A DNA stretch of 64,000 bases from Bacillota bacterium (GCA_023441055.1 JAEZQY010000059.1:62001-126000); one strand, 5' to 3'; shown: positions 10,201 through 18,121, counted from the stretch's first letter. Notes: generated by a model not told the origin, from the letters alone. Numbers and translations: made by a program.

Positions 10201-11420
10201 ATGGTTCCGGCATCAACAATCAGGGGCGCGGTGACCAACTATTTTACAACAATCTGATTGTGGACACAGGGGGTTCCGGCATTATTAGTCTGGAGCGCAT
10301 CACGGAATCTATGGAGGAATGGCTTGGTGGGAAGAATCCAATCTACTTCATCCACAATACGATCGTTAACCCCGGGACCGAAGGCATTTACTTCTGGAAT
10401 ACGACGGCTAACCATCGCGGCAGCGTGGCATACAACAACTTGATCGTTAAGAACGGCGCACCAGTGATTGAAGATCTGATTCGAATAGACTCGACCGAGC
10501 TATCAGAGCTGCTGTTGGGTGGCAATTACTTAACTGCTGACCTGAGCGACGCGGGCTTTGTCGACTCTGCCAGCGGCAATTATAAACTGCTGTCTAGCTC
10601 GGGAGCAGTTGACTATGGGATGGACTTGAAAGGCTTCGCATGGGCAGCCGCAGCTGATCGCGATCTCGGGGGCAGTTCGCGGCCGTCCGGCAGTGGGTAT
10701 GATGCGGGCGCATATGAGTTGTACGTAACACCACAACCACAACCGCAACCGCAACCGCAACCGCAACCACAACCACAACCACAACCGGAGCCGCAAACGC
10801 CTGTACCGGGCAATCCGGTAACGCCGACACAGCCAAGTACTCCGGTCGACCCGGAGCCAGCACCGACCTATGAGCCGCAACCGATGCCGAAGGATGCAGA
10901 GCGGCATTGGGCCAGTGACGCAGTGAGGCAGTTGGCGGAGCTGGGGGCGCTTGTGCTGGAGCAAGACGGTAGCTTCAAACCGAATGCCAAGGCGAGCAGA
11001 GCAGAGTTTATCGATATGCTTGTGCGCGCGCTGGCGCTGTCAGATGAAGGAAGCACATCGACATTCGGTGATACAGAAGACCACTGGGCCAGAAGCTCTA
11101 TTGCAATCGCAACCAGTCTCGGTCTAGTGTATGGCTATGATGCGTCTACATTTGGTCCGGACAGGGAAGTAACGCGCGAAGCGATGGCTGTTATTCTGGC
11201 CCGGGCGCTCAAGCTTGACACGGGAGCGGGTAGCGGGTCGACAGGGCCGTTCCAAGACGGTCAATCCATTGCCCCATGGGCAAGAGACGCGGTGCGTGCG
11301 GCGGCCGAGCTAGGCTTGCTGCAAGGTTATCCAGACGGCAGCTTCCAGCCGAAGCGAGCGCTCAGCCGTGCCGAGGCGGCCGCAATTATTGTGCGTATCC
11401 GAGAGCGAATGAAGGAATGA
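7275..11420 (+). CDS. Secreted right-handed beta-helix protein with three SLH domains
   Basis: Probably a surface polysaccharide-binding or polysaccharide-degrading protein held to the S-layer or secondary cell-wall polymer. GTG 7275 is chosen because AAGGAG (7260-7265) sits 9 bases before it; an in-frame ATG at 7254 would place that ribosome site inside the gene. The 1381 residues begin with a signal peptide (cleavage near VHA, residue 38). Then come a DNRLRE/CBM96-like domain (about 50-230), two parallel beta-helix modules (about 250-620 and 690-1110, rich in NGI, YNN and IHN turns), a Pro-Gln repeat linker and three SLH domains (about 1207-1250, 1265-1315, 1325-1375; motif W-A-x(2)-A/S). 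The helix modules are paralogous: both start with CT/DL-x-IP and V-C-(V/I)-EGG, and both end with NNQGRGD or HNQGRGD turns. Such folds include pectate lyases, but no catalytic residues could be assigned, so the enzyme activity is unknown. Confidence 0.85.
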   Translation: MIIGARTLRSKCKRFLVMLLATALVWSGLPSLLLIVHAEDELETVAKSYVVDKNAVIGCHNATVENDGSPGKAGQLKNGSNHYAHRSYLSFVVPEETALGNIVSVKLKLTPLAVKSNTKLGVYAGPPSAEWPTTNADMKTVADMPDLAERSDYNCPSGPNTLLGEYRGQVETGQAIEIDLNTFVNGPGTYSMMLRGVAGEEGEYTEYLSRYRTPPAEIDNSDGRALPQLIVTYEGEAGEEPDPSGVPVGCTVIIPRTIMNDQGDPIPHSGQLWGAAAGSLVCVEGGPRETQLLFVNMNGSPDNPVRIITYNGAVELNVEIDWNAAIDIRNSKHFVIDGLADPDTEYGFRITNTGQHGHGIQVGRLSTDYMIQGVEVAQAGFAGMMLRTEPSHLGSEAGPDGAEATFVQRNVTVRHNKISNVQSDGNGFGLFIGQANFGANLKVHRTSGIRIHGNIVSDVARDGIRVFGGVDDVRVYGNAVTNYALAGDPANSNGILIGAGSEGYYYDNIVIGEEDATIAIGIHNQGRGDVIIANNLVVEPGAYGIVGPANESAIFPEHPLFTDDLPTAIRYNTIVHPAAEGSGIRLRGSANTAAGNIVDHNLIVHRSVSEAVYIQQDLPNFPVTIADNYTTNHIDDVMFVNHEADAMTTANYALQNGSPAAGSGFLPGSAMPADTSYSEISGWVYENEGGNEPEQPTLDPEFDYGNYSPDPVPLSCDLTIPTNSTRGWNGATMGAKPGDTVCIEGGLRPEALRLFNFHGTEDQPITFINKDNVVTIVTDTLAYGAALKISGSSHVRLTGTGDNNAEYGFRFKGVGGGMMGVAVDSLSTEVEIDHVEVFGAGFAGIMMKTDPVSTDPAPWRENFTMTGLVVRNNYIHDVGGEGMYIGNTSYHDGVQSNGELVWPHAIEGLYVHDNIVERTGWDGIQVASATKDVAVYNNVIRDYGTRKETWQDNGLQIGPGATGAYYNNTIVSGKGNGSGINNQGRGDQLFYNNLIVDTGGSGIISLERITESMEEWLGGKNPIYFIHNTIVNPGTEGIYFWNTTANHRGSVAYNNLIVKNGAPVIEDLIRIDSTELSELLLGGNYLTADLSDAGFVDSASGNYKLLSSSGAVDYGMDLKGFAWAAAADRDLGGSSRPSGSGYDAGAYELYVTPQPQPQPQPQPQPQPQPQPEPQTPVPGNPVTPTQPSTPVDPEPAPTYEPQPMPKDAERHWASDAVRQLAELGALVLEQDGSFKPNAKASRAEFIDMLVRALALSDEGSTSTFGDTEDHWARSSIAIATSLGLVYGYDASTFGPDREVTREAMAVILARALKLDTGAGSGSTGPFQDGQSIAPWARDAVRAAAELGLLQGYPDGSFQPKRALSRAEAAAIIVRIRERMKE
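10731..10789 (+). repeat. CAACCN hexanucleotide repeat encoding a Pro-Gln linker
   Basis: About ten in-frame copies of CAACCG/CAACCA encode a (PQ)n spacer between the second beta-helix module and the SLH domains. The 6-bp unit means length changes stay in frame, so spacer length could vary between strains without breaking the protein. Confidence 0.85.
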
Positions 11421-11449
11421 CTGCTTGAGTTGTTACGATTGTAAATGGG

Positions 11450-11482
11450 AAAGCGCCGGTCTCCTGATGGAGCCGGCGCTTT
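11450..11482. terminator. Bidirectional terminator between the SLH gene and tadA
   Basis: AAAGCGCCGG (11450-11459) pairs with CCGGCGCTTT (11473-11482). The stem continues as CTCC/GGAG around a TGAT loop, with a single bulged T. A-rich and T-rich flanks make it usable from both sides, as expected between convergent genes. Confidence 0.85.
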
Positions 11483-11514
11483 GTCCTCGCGGGTAACCAT
11501 GCATCTTTAGCCCA

Positions 11515-11991
11515 CTACTTCCCCCGCAGTCTACGGAAGAAGCTGGTGAGCAGCGCTGCGCATTCGCTCTGCAGCACATCCTGCACGATCTCTGTGCGGT
11601 GATTGAAGCGGTCATCCTGCAGCAGATTCATCAGCGTGCCGCAGCAGCCGGCCTTGGGATCAGATGTGCCGAATACGACGCGATCGATCCGCGACTGCAG
11701 GATAGCGCCCGCGCACATCGGGCAGGGCTCCAGCGTCACATAGAGCGTGCAGCCGGTCAGCCGCCACGCCTGCTTATGCGCGCTGGCGGCGCGGATGGCG
11801 ATCATCTCGGCATGCGAGGTCGGATCGAAGCTCGTCTCACGTAGATTATGTCCGCGTCCGATCACTTCATTGTCGCAGACGACCACCGCGCCGATTGGCA
11901 CTTCTGCGATAGCCTCCGCCTTGTTCGCTTCCTCTATTGCCAGGCGCATCCAGTCGTTATGTGTATAAGTATGCTCAATCTGCTCCCCCAC
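11515..11991 (-). CDS. tadA: tRNA-specific adenosine deaminase TadA
   Basis: Converts adenosine 34 of the tRNA-Arg(ACG) anticodon to inosine. The zinc/catalytic signature is complete: HAEM (His ligand, Glu proton shuttle) and P-C-P-M-C (two Cys ligands), within the cytidine-deaminase fold. The GTG at 11991-11989 is chosen as start (158 residues) because GGAGG lies 10 bases before it and translation then begins shortly ahead of the conserved WMRLAIEEA helix; an upstream ATG at 12039 would add 16 unlikely residues. The gene faces the SLH gene across a shared terminator. In Bacillus, tadA lies near dnaX and the SRP RNA; neither is present here. Its leader carries a cluster of DnaA-box sequences, the last of which touches the start codon. 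Confidence 0.95.
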   Translation of the reverse strand: MGEQIEHTYTHNDWMRLAIEEANKAEAIAEVPIGAVVVCDNEVIGRGHNLRETSFDPTSHAEMIAIRAASAHKQAWRLTGCTLYVTLEPCPMCAGAILQSRIDRVVFGTSDPKAGCCGTLMNLLQDDRFNHRTEIVQDVLQSECAALLTSFFRRLRGK

Positions 11992-12075
11992 TGTGGATAA
12001 CCCTCCGCAAAAGCAGCCACTTACCCACAGAACGTGCATTCGTTGTTAACATGTTGTGGATAAGGCTGTGGATAA
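11992..12075. promoter_or_regulatory. Cluster of four DnaA-box sequences in the tadA leader
   Basis: Three perfect copies of the DnaA-box consensus TTATCCACA lie on the minus strand (11992-12000, 12055-12063, 12067-12075), and one near-perfect copy, TTACCCACA, lies on the plus strand (12021-12029). All sit between the putative tadA promoter and its start codon, next to the AT-rich stretch 12072-12098. DnaA-box clusters away from oriC are known in B. subtilis. Binding here is inferred. Confidence 0.65.
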
Positions 12076-12084
12076 TTTGTGTTT

Positions 12085-12093
12085 ATTTTACCA
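12085..12093 (-). promoter_or_regulatory. Possible extended -10 promoter of tadA
   Basis: On the minus strand, TGG followed by TAAAAT matches an extended -10 (TGN-TATAAT, five of six). No good -35 is visible. Transcription from here would run straight through the DnaA boxes. Confidence 0.35.
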
Positions 12094-12117
12094 TATCCGC
12101 CTGTGTTATTCCCACTG

Positions 12118-13224
12118 TTAACGAAAGCCATGGTCCTTAATCTCCACCTTCATAACGCACTTTATATTCATAGTTGGATAAACGCCATACCAATCCATGT
12201 TCTTCCAATCCCTATAAGGCATAGAGTTGCGGACGAATTTCCCAATGCCTAGACTATCCGTGTTCTTCTCCTGGAGCATGTCGATAATCTGATGGCAACG
12301 TTGATTGAAGATAGCTGTTAAATCTTCCTCCAACTTGCTAGCATCGGACGGATCGATCAAATTCAGGTCGCCAATATACTCGGATACTGTCGCCAATACC
12401 TTCACGCGAATCGTCACGGAGAAATCATCGCGACTATTCCGGTCGACTTCCACCTCGCGTTTACTGACCAGTGAATTAATCATGACAGTCTTACTCTCCT
12501 CAGTTTGGTTCGTCAGATCGATAGCGATCTCGCCCTCCCTGAGATCCCCCAACAGGAAGGAGAAGTATAACATATTATCAGGTATGATTTTCCCTATGTA
12601 TTTATCCTTTTTGAACAGCGCGAGCCCATCGATCGATATGGTATCGCCCTTATCCTTGATGATTGGAGCAACTGGCTCGATGCCGTCATCGTAATAATCT
12701 CTGACGAATGAGTAGATGGTGGATTCGGGTATGGTCTGTGACTTCGTTTCTTTCTCGATTAGATGATCGATGTACTTCCCCGTTCTTGGGTGACTCGCAT
12801 AGTTTTTACTTAGCAACGAAGCTGCTCGGCCATTGACGACGATGATCTTCGTCTTCTCGCTAATGGTTGGATCCCGAAATAACGTATCCATATGCGGCCA
12901 TGGACCTGACTTAGCTAATGGCAGGCCAATCAGTACCGCGCGGAGCTGACCACTGGCTAATTGCAGATTCGTTTCTCTAGACAGATTAATGCGCGCTGCC
13001 TTGCTGCTGATCGCATCCGTCTCCAAGAAGATGCGCAGAGACGTGGCCTGGATGTCTGGATTTGAGATTGGCACACTGATTGCATAATGAATGTTGCCGT
13101 CCGGTGCGGAGTCATAGCTGACCGATTGAATGAATCCGGTCTCCTCCAGGATACGCATGTCCGAGCATCCGGTTAAGAGAATCAGTATGCCGAGCAGCGA
13201 TAGCCCGAGTCGGTTGGTCCGCAT
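12118..13224 (-). CDS. GerC-family spore germination lipoprotein (Ger(x)C)
   Basis: The lipoprotein (C) subunit of a GerA-type nutrient germinant receptor in the inner spore membrane. The 368 residues start with a lipoprotein signal ending in LLTGC (Cys lipidation site), followed by the usual three-domain GerAC fold with motifs such as VVNGRAASLL and a C-terminal DWKNM stretch. ATG 13224 is preferred over the GTG nine bases upstream, because that GTG lies in the GAGGTG ribosome site and because ATG gives a clean signal peptide. It is the last gene of the minus-strand gerA-gerB-gerC operon, beginning one base after the gerB stop. The germinant cannot be told from sequence. Confidence 0.9.
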   Translation of the reverse strand: MRTNRLGLSLLGILILLTGCSDMRILEETGFIQSVSYDSAPDGNIHYAISVPISNPDIQATSLRIFLETDAISSKAARINLSRETNLQLASGQLRAVLIGLPLAKSGPWPHMDTLFRDPTISEKTKIIVVNGRAASLLSKNYASHPRTGKYIDHLIEKETKSQTIPESTIYSFVRDYYDDGIEPVAPIIKDKGDTISIDGLALFKKDKYIGKIIPDNMLYFSFLLGDLREGEIAIDLTNQTEESKTVMINSLVSKREVEVDRNSRDDFSVTIRVKVLATVSEYIGDLNLIDPSDASKLEEDLTAIFNQRCHQIIDMLQEKNTDSLGIGKFVRNSMPYRDWKNMDWYGVYPTMNIKCVMKVEIKDHGFR

Positions 13225-13225
13225 T

Positions 13226-14296
13226 TTACTCACCTCGCATTCGTTGTACAGCCAGCAGTAGAATCAATCCAATTGGGAATAGGAATGCGGCTGGGATCTG
13301 GATATAGCTTAATTTGGACAGCATGGTTGAAATCTCATCTAGTGTATCCAAGGGGTATGAGGCAAGGACGGAGACCAGCAGGACGATGAACACCAGCAGC
13401 TTCTCATTCATTGGCAGCAGCTGTCTGCCAACCTCGCCGGCAGCCCAATAGTACATCCCGGCAGTTGTGACGATGGAGAACATGAAGAAGGTGTAGAACA
13501 GGATCTCGGCCCCCTGAATGAACGGGAACTGGATATAGGCGAAGATGCTGAGCAGTGGAAACTTTAAGGTGGTCAGGTAGGTATAGCCATAGGCCCCGAA
13601 TGCGATTAAACCAAGGTACAAGTAATTGAAGGTAGTGAATAGATGACCAAGCACTAAAGCTTTCGTAAATCGCGTCTTCTTAGTGATATAGGGGAACAGC
13701 AGAATGAACAGTTCATAACCGAGAAAGGCGGAGTAAATGTTGACGGCGCCTTCTATTGTGAATTGATTGTCTTGAAATAGGAATGGTGTCAGACGCTCCC
13801 ATTGAAAATCCTCAAAAAAATAAAACAACAGGAGAACAATCCATGCGGTAAGCCAGAAGAAGACGGTCGCGGCTTTCGAGATATTGTAGATGCCCTTCGT
13901 AATAAATAAGAATAGAATCAAGTCGAATCCGATCTTGAATAGGAGCGGGGATGCGGTTGGAAAGGCAATCATCTGGAAGAGGAAGATATACTGCTTAGCC
14001 ACTAGACAACCAAGGAATGACCACACTGCGATCATCCCTAGATAGAATGGCGAGAGTATCCATTTCGGGATGGACTGCGCTAGGATGTCGAAGACGGGTC
14101 TGCCCTTCCCGAGGTGGTAGACAGCTGCGAGCAGGCCGATGTTCGCAAGTACGATTAAGGAAAGTAAGGCAATGGCCAGCCAGCCATTCGTGCCGAAATG
14201 TTGCGCCAGAAGCTGCGGCAGGGAGAAGATGATCATGCCTGACTGCGTCATGAACACTAGAATCATGAGATGGAATTGTGATAATTTCTCTTGCAT
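13226..14296 (-). CDS. GerB-family spore germination permease
   Basis: The B subunit of a GerA-type germinant receptor, a member of the APC-type endospore germination permease family. The 356 residues are almost wholly hydrophobic, with about ten predicted membrane helices and the characteristic short N-terminus. In known receptors this subunit contributes to germinant recognition in the spore inner membrane. It lies 9 bases after gerA and its stop touches the gerC start, so translational coupling is likely. Length fits the family (about 360). Confidence 0.92.
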   Translation of the reverse strand: MQEKLSQFHLMILVFMTQSGMIIFSLPQLLAQHFGTNGWLAIALLSLIVLANIGLLAAVYHLGKGRPVFDILAQSIPKWILSPFYLGMIAVWSFLGCLVAKQYIFLFQMIAFPTASPLLFKIGFDLILFLFITKGIYNISKAATVFFWLTAWIVLLLFYFFEDFQWERLTPFLFQDNQFTIEGAVNIYSAFLGYELFILLFPYITKKTRFTKALVLGHLFTTFNYLYLGLIAFGAYGYTYLTTLKFPLLSIFAYIQFPFIQGAEILFYTFFMFSIVTTAGMYYWAAGEVGRQLLPMNEKLLVFIVLLVSVLASYPLDTLDEISTMLSKLSYIQIPAAFLFPIGLILLLAVQRMRGE

Positions 14297-14305
14297 GATC
14301 AGTCC

Positions 14306-15733
14306 TCATTTTCTCATTCGATTTCGCACCCTGTTGACTGCTCTATTCTGTGTGGGGCGCTCCCTCAGGTAACGGAAGGGCGCGATGATGAAGGTGTCTG
14401 TCCAATCCTTAGGCTGGAATGGCGCTATGGGTGTCAAATAGGAGGAGCCCAGACTCGTCAGACTGCTCAGATGAATCACAATCGCGGTGACCCCGAGCGC
14501 CAGACCGAAGTTTCCCCATATGCCTGCGAGCAGTATCAGTCCGAATCGAAGAAAACGAATGGACGCGCTCATAATATAAGAGGGGGTGACGAATGATGCG
14601 ATTGCGGATAAGGCGACCGCGATGATCAGAATATTGCTGGTTAGCCCAGCTTGGACAGCGGCTTGCCCGATGACAATACCGCCAACAATGCCGATCGTCT
14701 GGCCGATCTTGGTCGGCAGGCGCGCTCCGGCCTCTCGAAGCAGCTCGATCGTCGTCTCCATGATCAAGGCCTCTACGAGCGGGGGGAAGGGAACCTTATA
14801 GCGTGATTCAGTCAAGGTTATGAGCAGGTTATCGGGAATCATCTCGTAATGGAAGGTTGTAACGGATACGTAGAAGGCCGTGAAGAACAAGGTAATGGCA
14901 AGCGCAATAAATCGCAGGATCCGGCTGGCGCTGCCGAGCATCCAACGTTGATTGATATCATCCGATGATGAGAAGAACTCGAAGAATGAAGTGGGCGTGC
15001 TGAGCGCCGACGGACTGCCGTCCACAATCGCGACAAGCTTGCCGGATACTAACTTCGAAGCCATGGCCTCCGGTCGTTCCGAGGTCAGGAATTGCGGGAA
15101 GACGGAATTCGGTTGGTCATCTATGAATTGCAGCAGCATATTGGTATCGAAGACAGCGTCGATCTCAACCATCGAGATCCGCTTCATCAACTCCTTCACA
15201 TTGTCCATATTGACGATATCCTTGATGTACAGCAGATACACATCGGTCTTGGTGACTTCGCCCACCTCCAGCTTGATCACCTTCAGGTGCGAGCTTCTGA
15301 CACGCTGGCGGATAAGCGACAGGTTGATCCCGGATTGCTCGGTGAAGGCGTCATGGGCGCCGATAATGACCGTTTCGGTCTCCGATTGCGCGACGGAACG
15401 GGATTTCAGTCCGAATATATCGATGAGGTACACGTCTTGCTTGTGGAAGATTGCGACATTGCCCGTTAGAATGCCGAGTATTAATGCCTTAGCGTCATCC
15501 ACAGCGGTAAATTGATTCTGCGCGAACAGGCTTGGAAGCTCATTCTTCTCCATTCGCATGATCGGGTTCATGACTTCCTCATGCAGCTTCGACTGATCAA
15601 CCTGGTGGTTGAAGAACACCAGATCGACTTCTATGTCCGGGTACCTGCGATGCGTTAGGTCCGCGCAGTCGGTGAACTCGGAGAGTGTATGCGCTAATGT
15701 AAGTTTATTGGTGTCAGCTCCGGCCCTTCGCAT
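14306..15733 (-). CDS. GerA-family spore germination receptor subunit A
   Basis: The A subunit of the germinant receptor. It has a cytosolic N-terminal region (about residues 1-240) with the GerA-family DVYLLYIKDIV and PNSVFPQ stretches, then about five membrane helices and a short charged C-terminus. Two ATGs compete. ATG 15739 leaves only 3 bases after GGGAGG, while ATG 15733 has a normal 9-base spacing and is chosen (475 residues). First gene of a three-gene operon with gerB and gerC. A sigma-G-like promoter lies just upstream, which fits expression in the forespore. GerA subunits of known receptors form oligomeric germinant-gated channels. Confidence 0.93.
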   Translation of the reverse strand: MRRAGADTNKLTLAHTLSEFTDCADLTHRRYPDIEVDLVFFNHQVDQSKLHEEVMNPIMRMEKNELPSLFAQNQFTAVDDAKALILGILTGNVAIFHKQDVYLIDIFGLKSRSVAQSETETVIIGAHDAFTEQSGINLSLIRQRVRSSHLKVIKLEVGEVTKTDVYLLYIKDIVNMDNVKELMKRISMVEIDAVFDTNMLLQFIDDQPNSVFPQFLTSERPEAMASKLVSGKLVAIVDGSPSALSTPTSFFEFFSSSDDINQRWMLGSASRILRFIALAITLFFTAFYVSVTTFHYEMIPDNLLITLTESRYKVPFPPLVEALIMETTIELLREAGARLPTKIGQTIGIVGGIVIGQAAVQAGLTSNILIIAVALSAIASFVTPSYIMSASIRFLRFGLILLAGIWGNFGLALGVTAIVIHLSSLTSLGSSYLTPIAPFQPKDWTDTFIIAPFRYLRERPTQNRAVNRVRNRMRK

Positions 15734-15768
15734 AGCCATCGTCCTCCCTTGCTATAGAAGATTAACGT

Positions 15769-15799
15769 TACTATGTCCTCAATGCGGCAAGGATAAACA
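15769..15799 (-). promoter_or_regulatory. Sigma-G-like forespore promoter for gerA-gerB-gerC
   Basis: On the minus strand, a -10 CATAGTA (15769-15775) lies 18 bases after a -35 TGTTTA (15794-15799). The sigma-G consensus is about TGAATA-N17/18-CATACTA. Position (about 30 bases ahead of the ribosome site) and gene content support it. Confidence 0.5.
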
Positions 15800-15861
15800 T
15801 GGATGTGGCGCTGCGCAGGGATTATGAGAGCAGGGTGGTTCTATTTTCAGTCATTTTCAGT

Positions 15862-15867
15862 TATAAT
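15862..15867 (+). promoter_or_regulatory. -10 box for ychF (prfA, prmC)
   Basis: A perfect TATAAT about 40 bases before the ychF ATG. The -35 position has only a weak match, so strength is uncertain. Confidence 0.4.
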
Positions 15868-15905
15868 AGTGAAATTGATTACTGGGAATGGAGTTGTGAA
15901 GATAT

Positions 15906-17006
15906 ATGGCTTTGAAGGCAGGAATAGTCGGTCTTCCGAATGTGGGGAAATCGACACTTTTTAATGCAATTACACAGGCAGGGGCAGAGTCGGCGAATTA
16001 TCCGTTCTGCACGATAGATCCGAATGTAGGGATTGTCGAGGTACCTGACCCGCGTCTGGATAAGCTGACCGAGCTGGTTGTGCCGAAGAAGACGGTACCG
16101 ACGGCATTCGAGTTCGTAGACATCGCAGGTCTGGTGAAGGGCGCGAGCAAGGGTGAGGGGCTTGGCAATAAGTTCCTGGCGCATATTCGCGAGGTGGATG
16201 CGATTGTGCATGTGGTGCGCTGCTTCCAGGATGAGAATGTGACGCATGTATCAGGCAAGGTGGACCCGCTGAGCGATATTGAGACGATTAATCTGGAGCT
16301 GATTCTGGCAGATATTGAATCGGTGGAGAAGAAAATCGACCGCTCCCGCAAGAATATGAAGGGCGGGGACAAGAAGTATGCGCAAGAGGTAGAGGTGCTG
16401 GAGCGCGTCAAGGAAGCGCTGTATGCGGATCTGCCTGCGCGCAAGGTAGAGCTGTCCGACGAGGAGCGTCTGATCATCAGAGATCTGCACCTGATCACGA
16501 TGAAGCCTGTGCTCTATGCGGCGAATGTAAGCGAGGGCGAGGCGGCGGATACGAGTAACAATCCGTATGTGGCAGAGGTTCGCAAGTTCGCTGAAGCAGA
16601 AGGCTCGGAGGTTGTGCCGATCAGCGCCAAGGTGGAGTCAGAGATCGCTGAGCTCGAGGGTGAGGATAAGGCGATGTTCCTGGAGGAGCTAGGGCTCAGC
16701 CAGTCCGGTCTGGATCGTCTCATTCATTCAGCCTATAAGCTGCTGGGGCTGTATACGTATTTTACCGCTGGGGTGCAGGAAGTTCGGGCTTGGACGATCC
16801 GCAAGGGGACGAAGGCCCCGCAAGCGGCTGGAGTGATTCATACCGACTTCGAACGCGGCTTCATCCGCGCGGAGGTTGTGGGCTATGACCAGCTCGTGGA
16901 GGCTGGATCGATGAACGGGGCCAAGGAGCGGGGCTGGCTCCGTCTAGAGGGTAAGGACTATGTGGTGCAGGATGGGGATGTCATGCACTTCCGATTTAAT
17001 GTATAA
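15906..17006 (+). CDS. ychF: Ribosome-associated ATPase YchF (Obg family)
   Basis: A cytosolic P-loop NTPase that binds the ribosome and prefers ATP to GTP; family members affect stress responses. At 366 residues it is full length. The P-loop GLPNVGKST is at residues 8-16, DIAGLVKGAS is the switch/G3 region, the position of the GTPase NKxD motif is replaced by NVSE (the known basis of ATP preference), a coiled-coil insertion spans about 130-200, and a C-terminal TGS domain spans about 280-366, ending DGDVMHFRFNV. It sits 32 bases upstream of prfA and is likely cotranscribed with the translation genes prfA and prmC. It diverges from the ger operon. Confidence 0.96.
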   Translation: MALKAGIVGLPNVGKSTLFNAITQAGAESANYPFCTIDPNVGIVEVPDPRLDKLTELVVPKKTVPTAFEFVDIAGLVKGASKGEGLGNKFLAHIREVDAIVHVVRCFQDENVTHVSGKVDPLSDIETINLELILADIESVEKKIDRSRKNMKGGDKKYAQEVEVLERVKEALYADLPARKVELSDEERLIIRDLHLITMKPVLYAANVSEGEAADTSNNPYVAEVRKFAEAEGSEVVPISAKVESEIAELEGEDKAMFLEELGLSQSGLDRLIHSAYKLLGLYTYFTAGVQEVRAWTIRKGTKAPQAAGVIHTDFERGFIRAEVVGYDQLVEAGSMNGAKERGWLRLEGKDYVVQDGDVMHFRFNV

Positions 17007-17038
17007 TTAGAGGGAAGCTAGGATGGAGGTGAATGGCC

Positions 17039-18121
17039 ATGATAGACCGGTTACAAGCGATTGCCGATCGGTATGAGAAGCTCAGCGAGCTGCTCTGCGA
17101 TCCAGACGTGGCTAGTGATACGACGAAGCTCAGGGAATACTCCAAGGAGCAATCCGATCTCCAAGAGACCTATGAGGTTTATGGTGAATATAAGCAGACC
17201 GTCGAGCAATTGAACGATGCGAAAGCTATGCTTGGCGAGAAACTCGACGATGAGATGCGCGAGCTAGTTAAGATGGAAGTGGATGAGCTCTCTGAACGTA
17301 AGGACGATTTAGAGGCGCGGATCAATGTGCTCATGATGCCTAAGGACCCGAATGATGACAAGAACGTCATCGTCGAAATTCGCGGCGCTGCAGGCGGCGA
17401 TGAAGCGGCCCTGTTCGCAGCGGATCTGTATCGCATGTATGCCAGATTCGCAGATGCGCATGGTTGGAAGGTTGAAGTGATGGATGTAAGCGAGAGCGAT
17501 CTCGGCGGCTATAAGGAAATTGTGTTCATGGTCAAGGGCAAGGGCGCATTCAGCAAGCTGAAGTTCGAGAGCGGCGCGCATCGCGTGCAGCGCATTCCGA
17601 CTACCGAATCCGGCGGCCGAATCCATACCTCGACCTCTACGGTCGTGGTCATGCCGGAGATGGAGGAGTTCGACATCGAGATCAAGGACAACGATATTCG
17701 TGTCGATACGTTCTGCTCCAGCGGCGCTGGCGGGCAGTCGGTTAATACGACGAAGTCTGCTGTACGTGTGACGCATGTGCCGACTGGGATTGTGGCGACC
17801 TGTCAGGACGGCAAGTCGCAGAACTCCAACAAGGAGATGGCGCTTCGCGTGCTGCGCGCCAGAATCTTCGAGAAGGCGCAGCAGGAAGAGGAAGCCAAGT
17901 ATGCCGGCGAGCGCAAGACCAAGGTGGGCACGGGTGATCGCAGTGAGCGTATTCGCACGTATAACTTCCCGCAGAGCCGCGTGACGGATCATCGTGTGGG
18001 GTTGACGCTGCATAAGCTCGACAGCGTGATGAATGGCGATATCGAGGAAATTATCAATACACTGACCATCGCTTCTCAGACCGAGATGATGGATCAGCAG
18101 GGAGCGGAAGTTCACGCATGA
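17039..18121 (+). CDS. prfA: Peptide chain release factor 1
   Basis: Recognises UAA and UAG stop codons and triggers peptidyl-tRNA hydrolysis. The 360 residues contain the GGQ catalytic loop (GAGGQSVNTT) whose Gln is methylated by PrmC, and the codon-recognition domain upstream of it. GGAGGT lies 8 bases before ATG 17039 but only 2 before the in-frame ATG 17033, so 17039 is preferred. Its stop overlaps the prmC start (ATGA), placing the factor and its modifying enzyme under translational coupling, as in many bacteria. Confidence 0.97.
   Translation: MIDRLQAIADRYEKLSELLCDPDVASDTTKLREYSKEQSDLQETYEVYGEYKQTVEQLNDAKAMLGEKLDDEMRELVKMEVDELSERKDDLEARINVLMMPKDPNDDKNVIVEIRGAAGGDEAALFAADLYRMYARFADAHGWKVEVMDVSESDLGGYKEIVFMVKGKGAFSKLKFESGAHRVQRIPTTESGGRIHTSTSTVVVMPEMEEFDIEIKDNDIRVDTFCSSGAGGQSVNTTKSAVRVTHVPTGIVATCQDGKSQNSNKEMALRVLRARIFEKAQQEEEAKYAGERKTKVGTGDRSERIRTYNFPQSRVTDHRVGLTLHKLDSVMNGDIEEIINTLTIASQTEMMDQQGAEVHA

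Noticed and set aside
11483..11514. SRP RNA or dnaX next to tadA, as in Bacillus
   Set aside because: Only 32 bases separate tadA from the terminator of the SLH gene; neither is present.
11992..12098. A replication origin at the DnaA-box cluster
   Set aside because: No dnaA or dnaN is adjacent and only four boxes with a short AT-rich stretch are seen; a regulatory or titration site is simpler.
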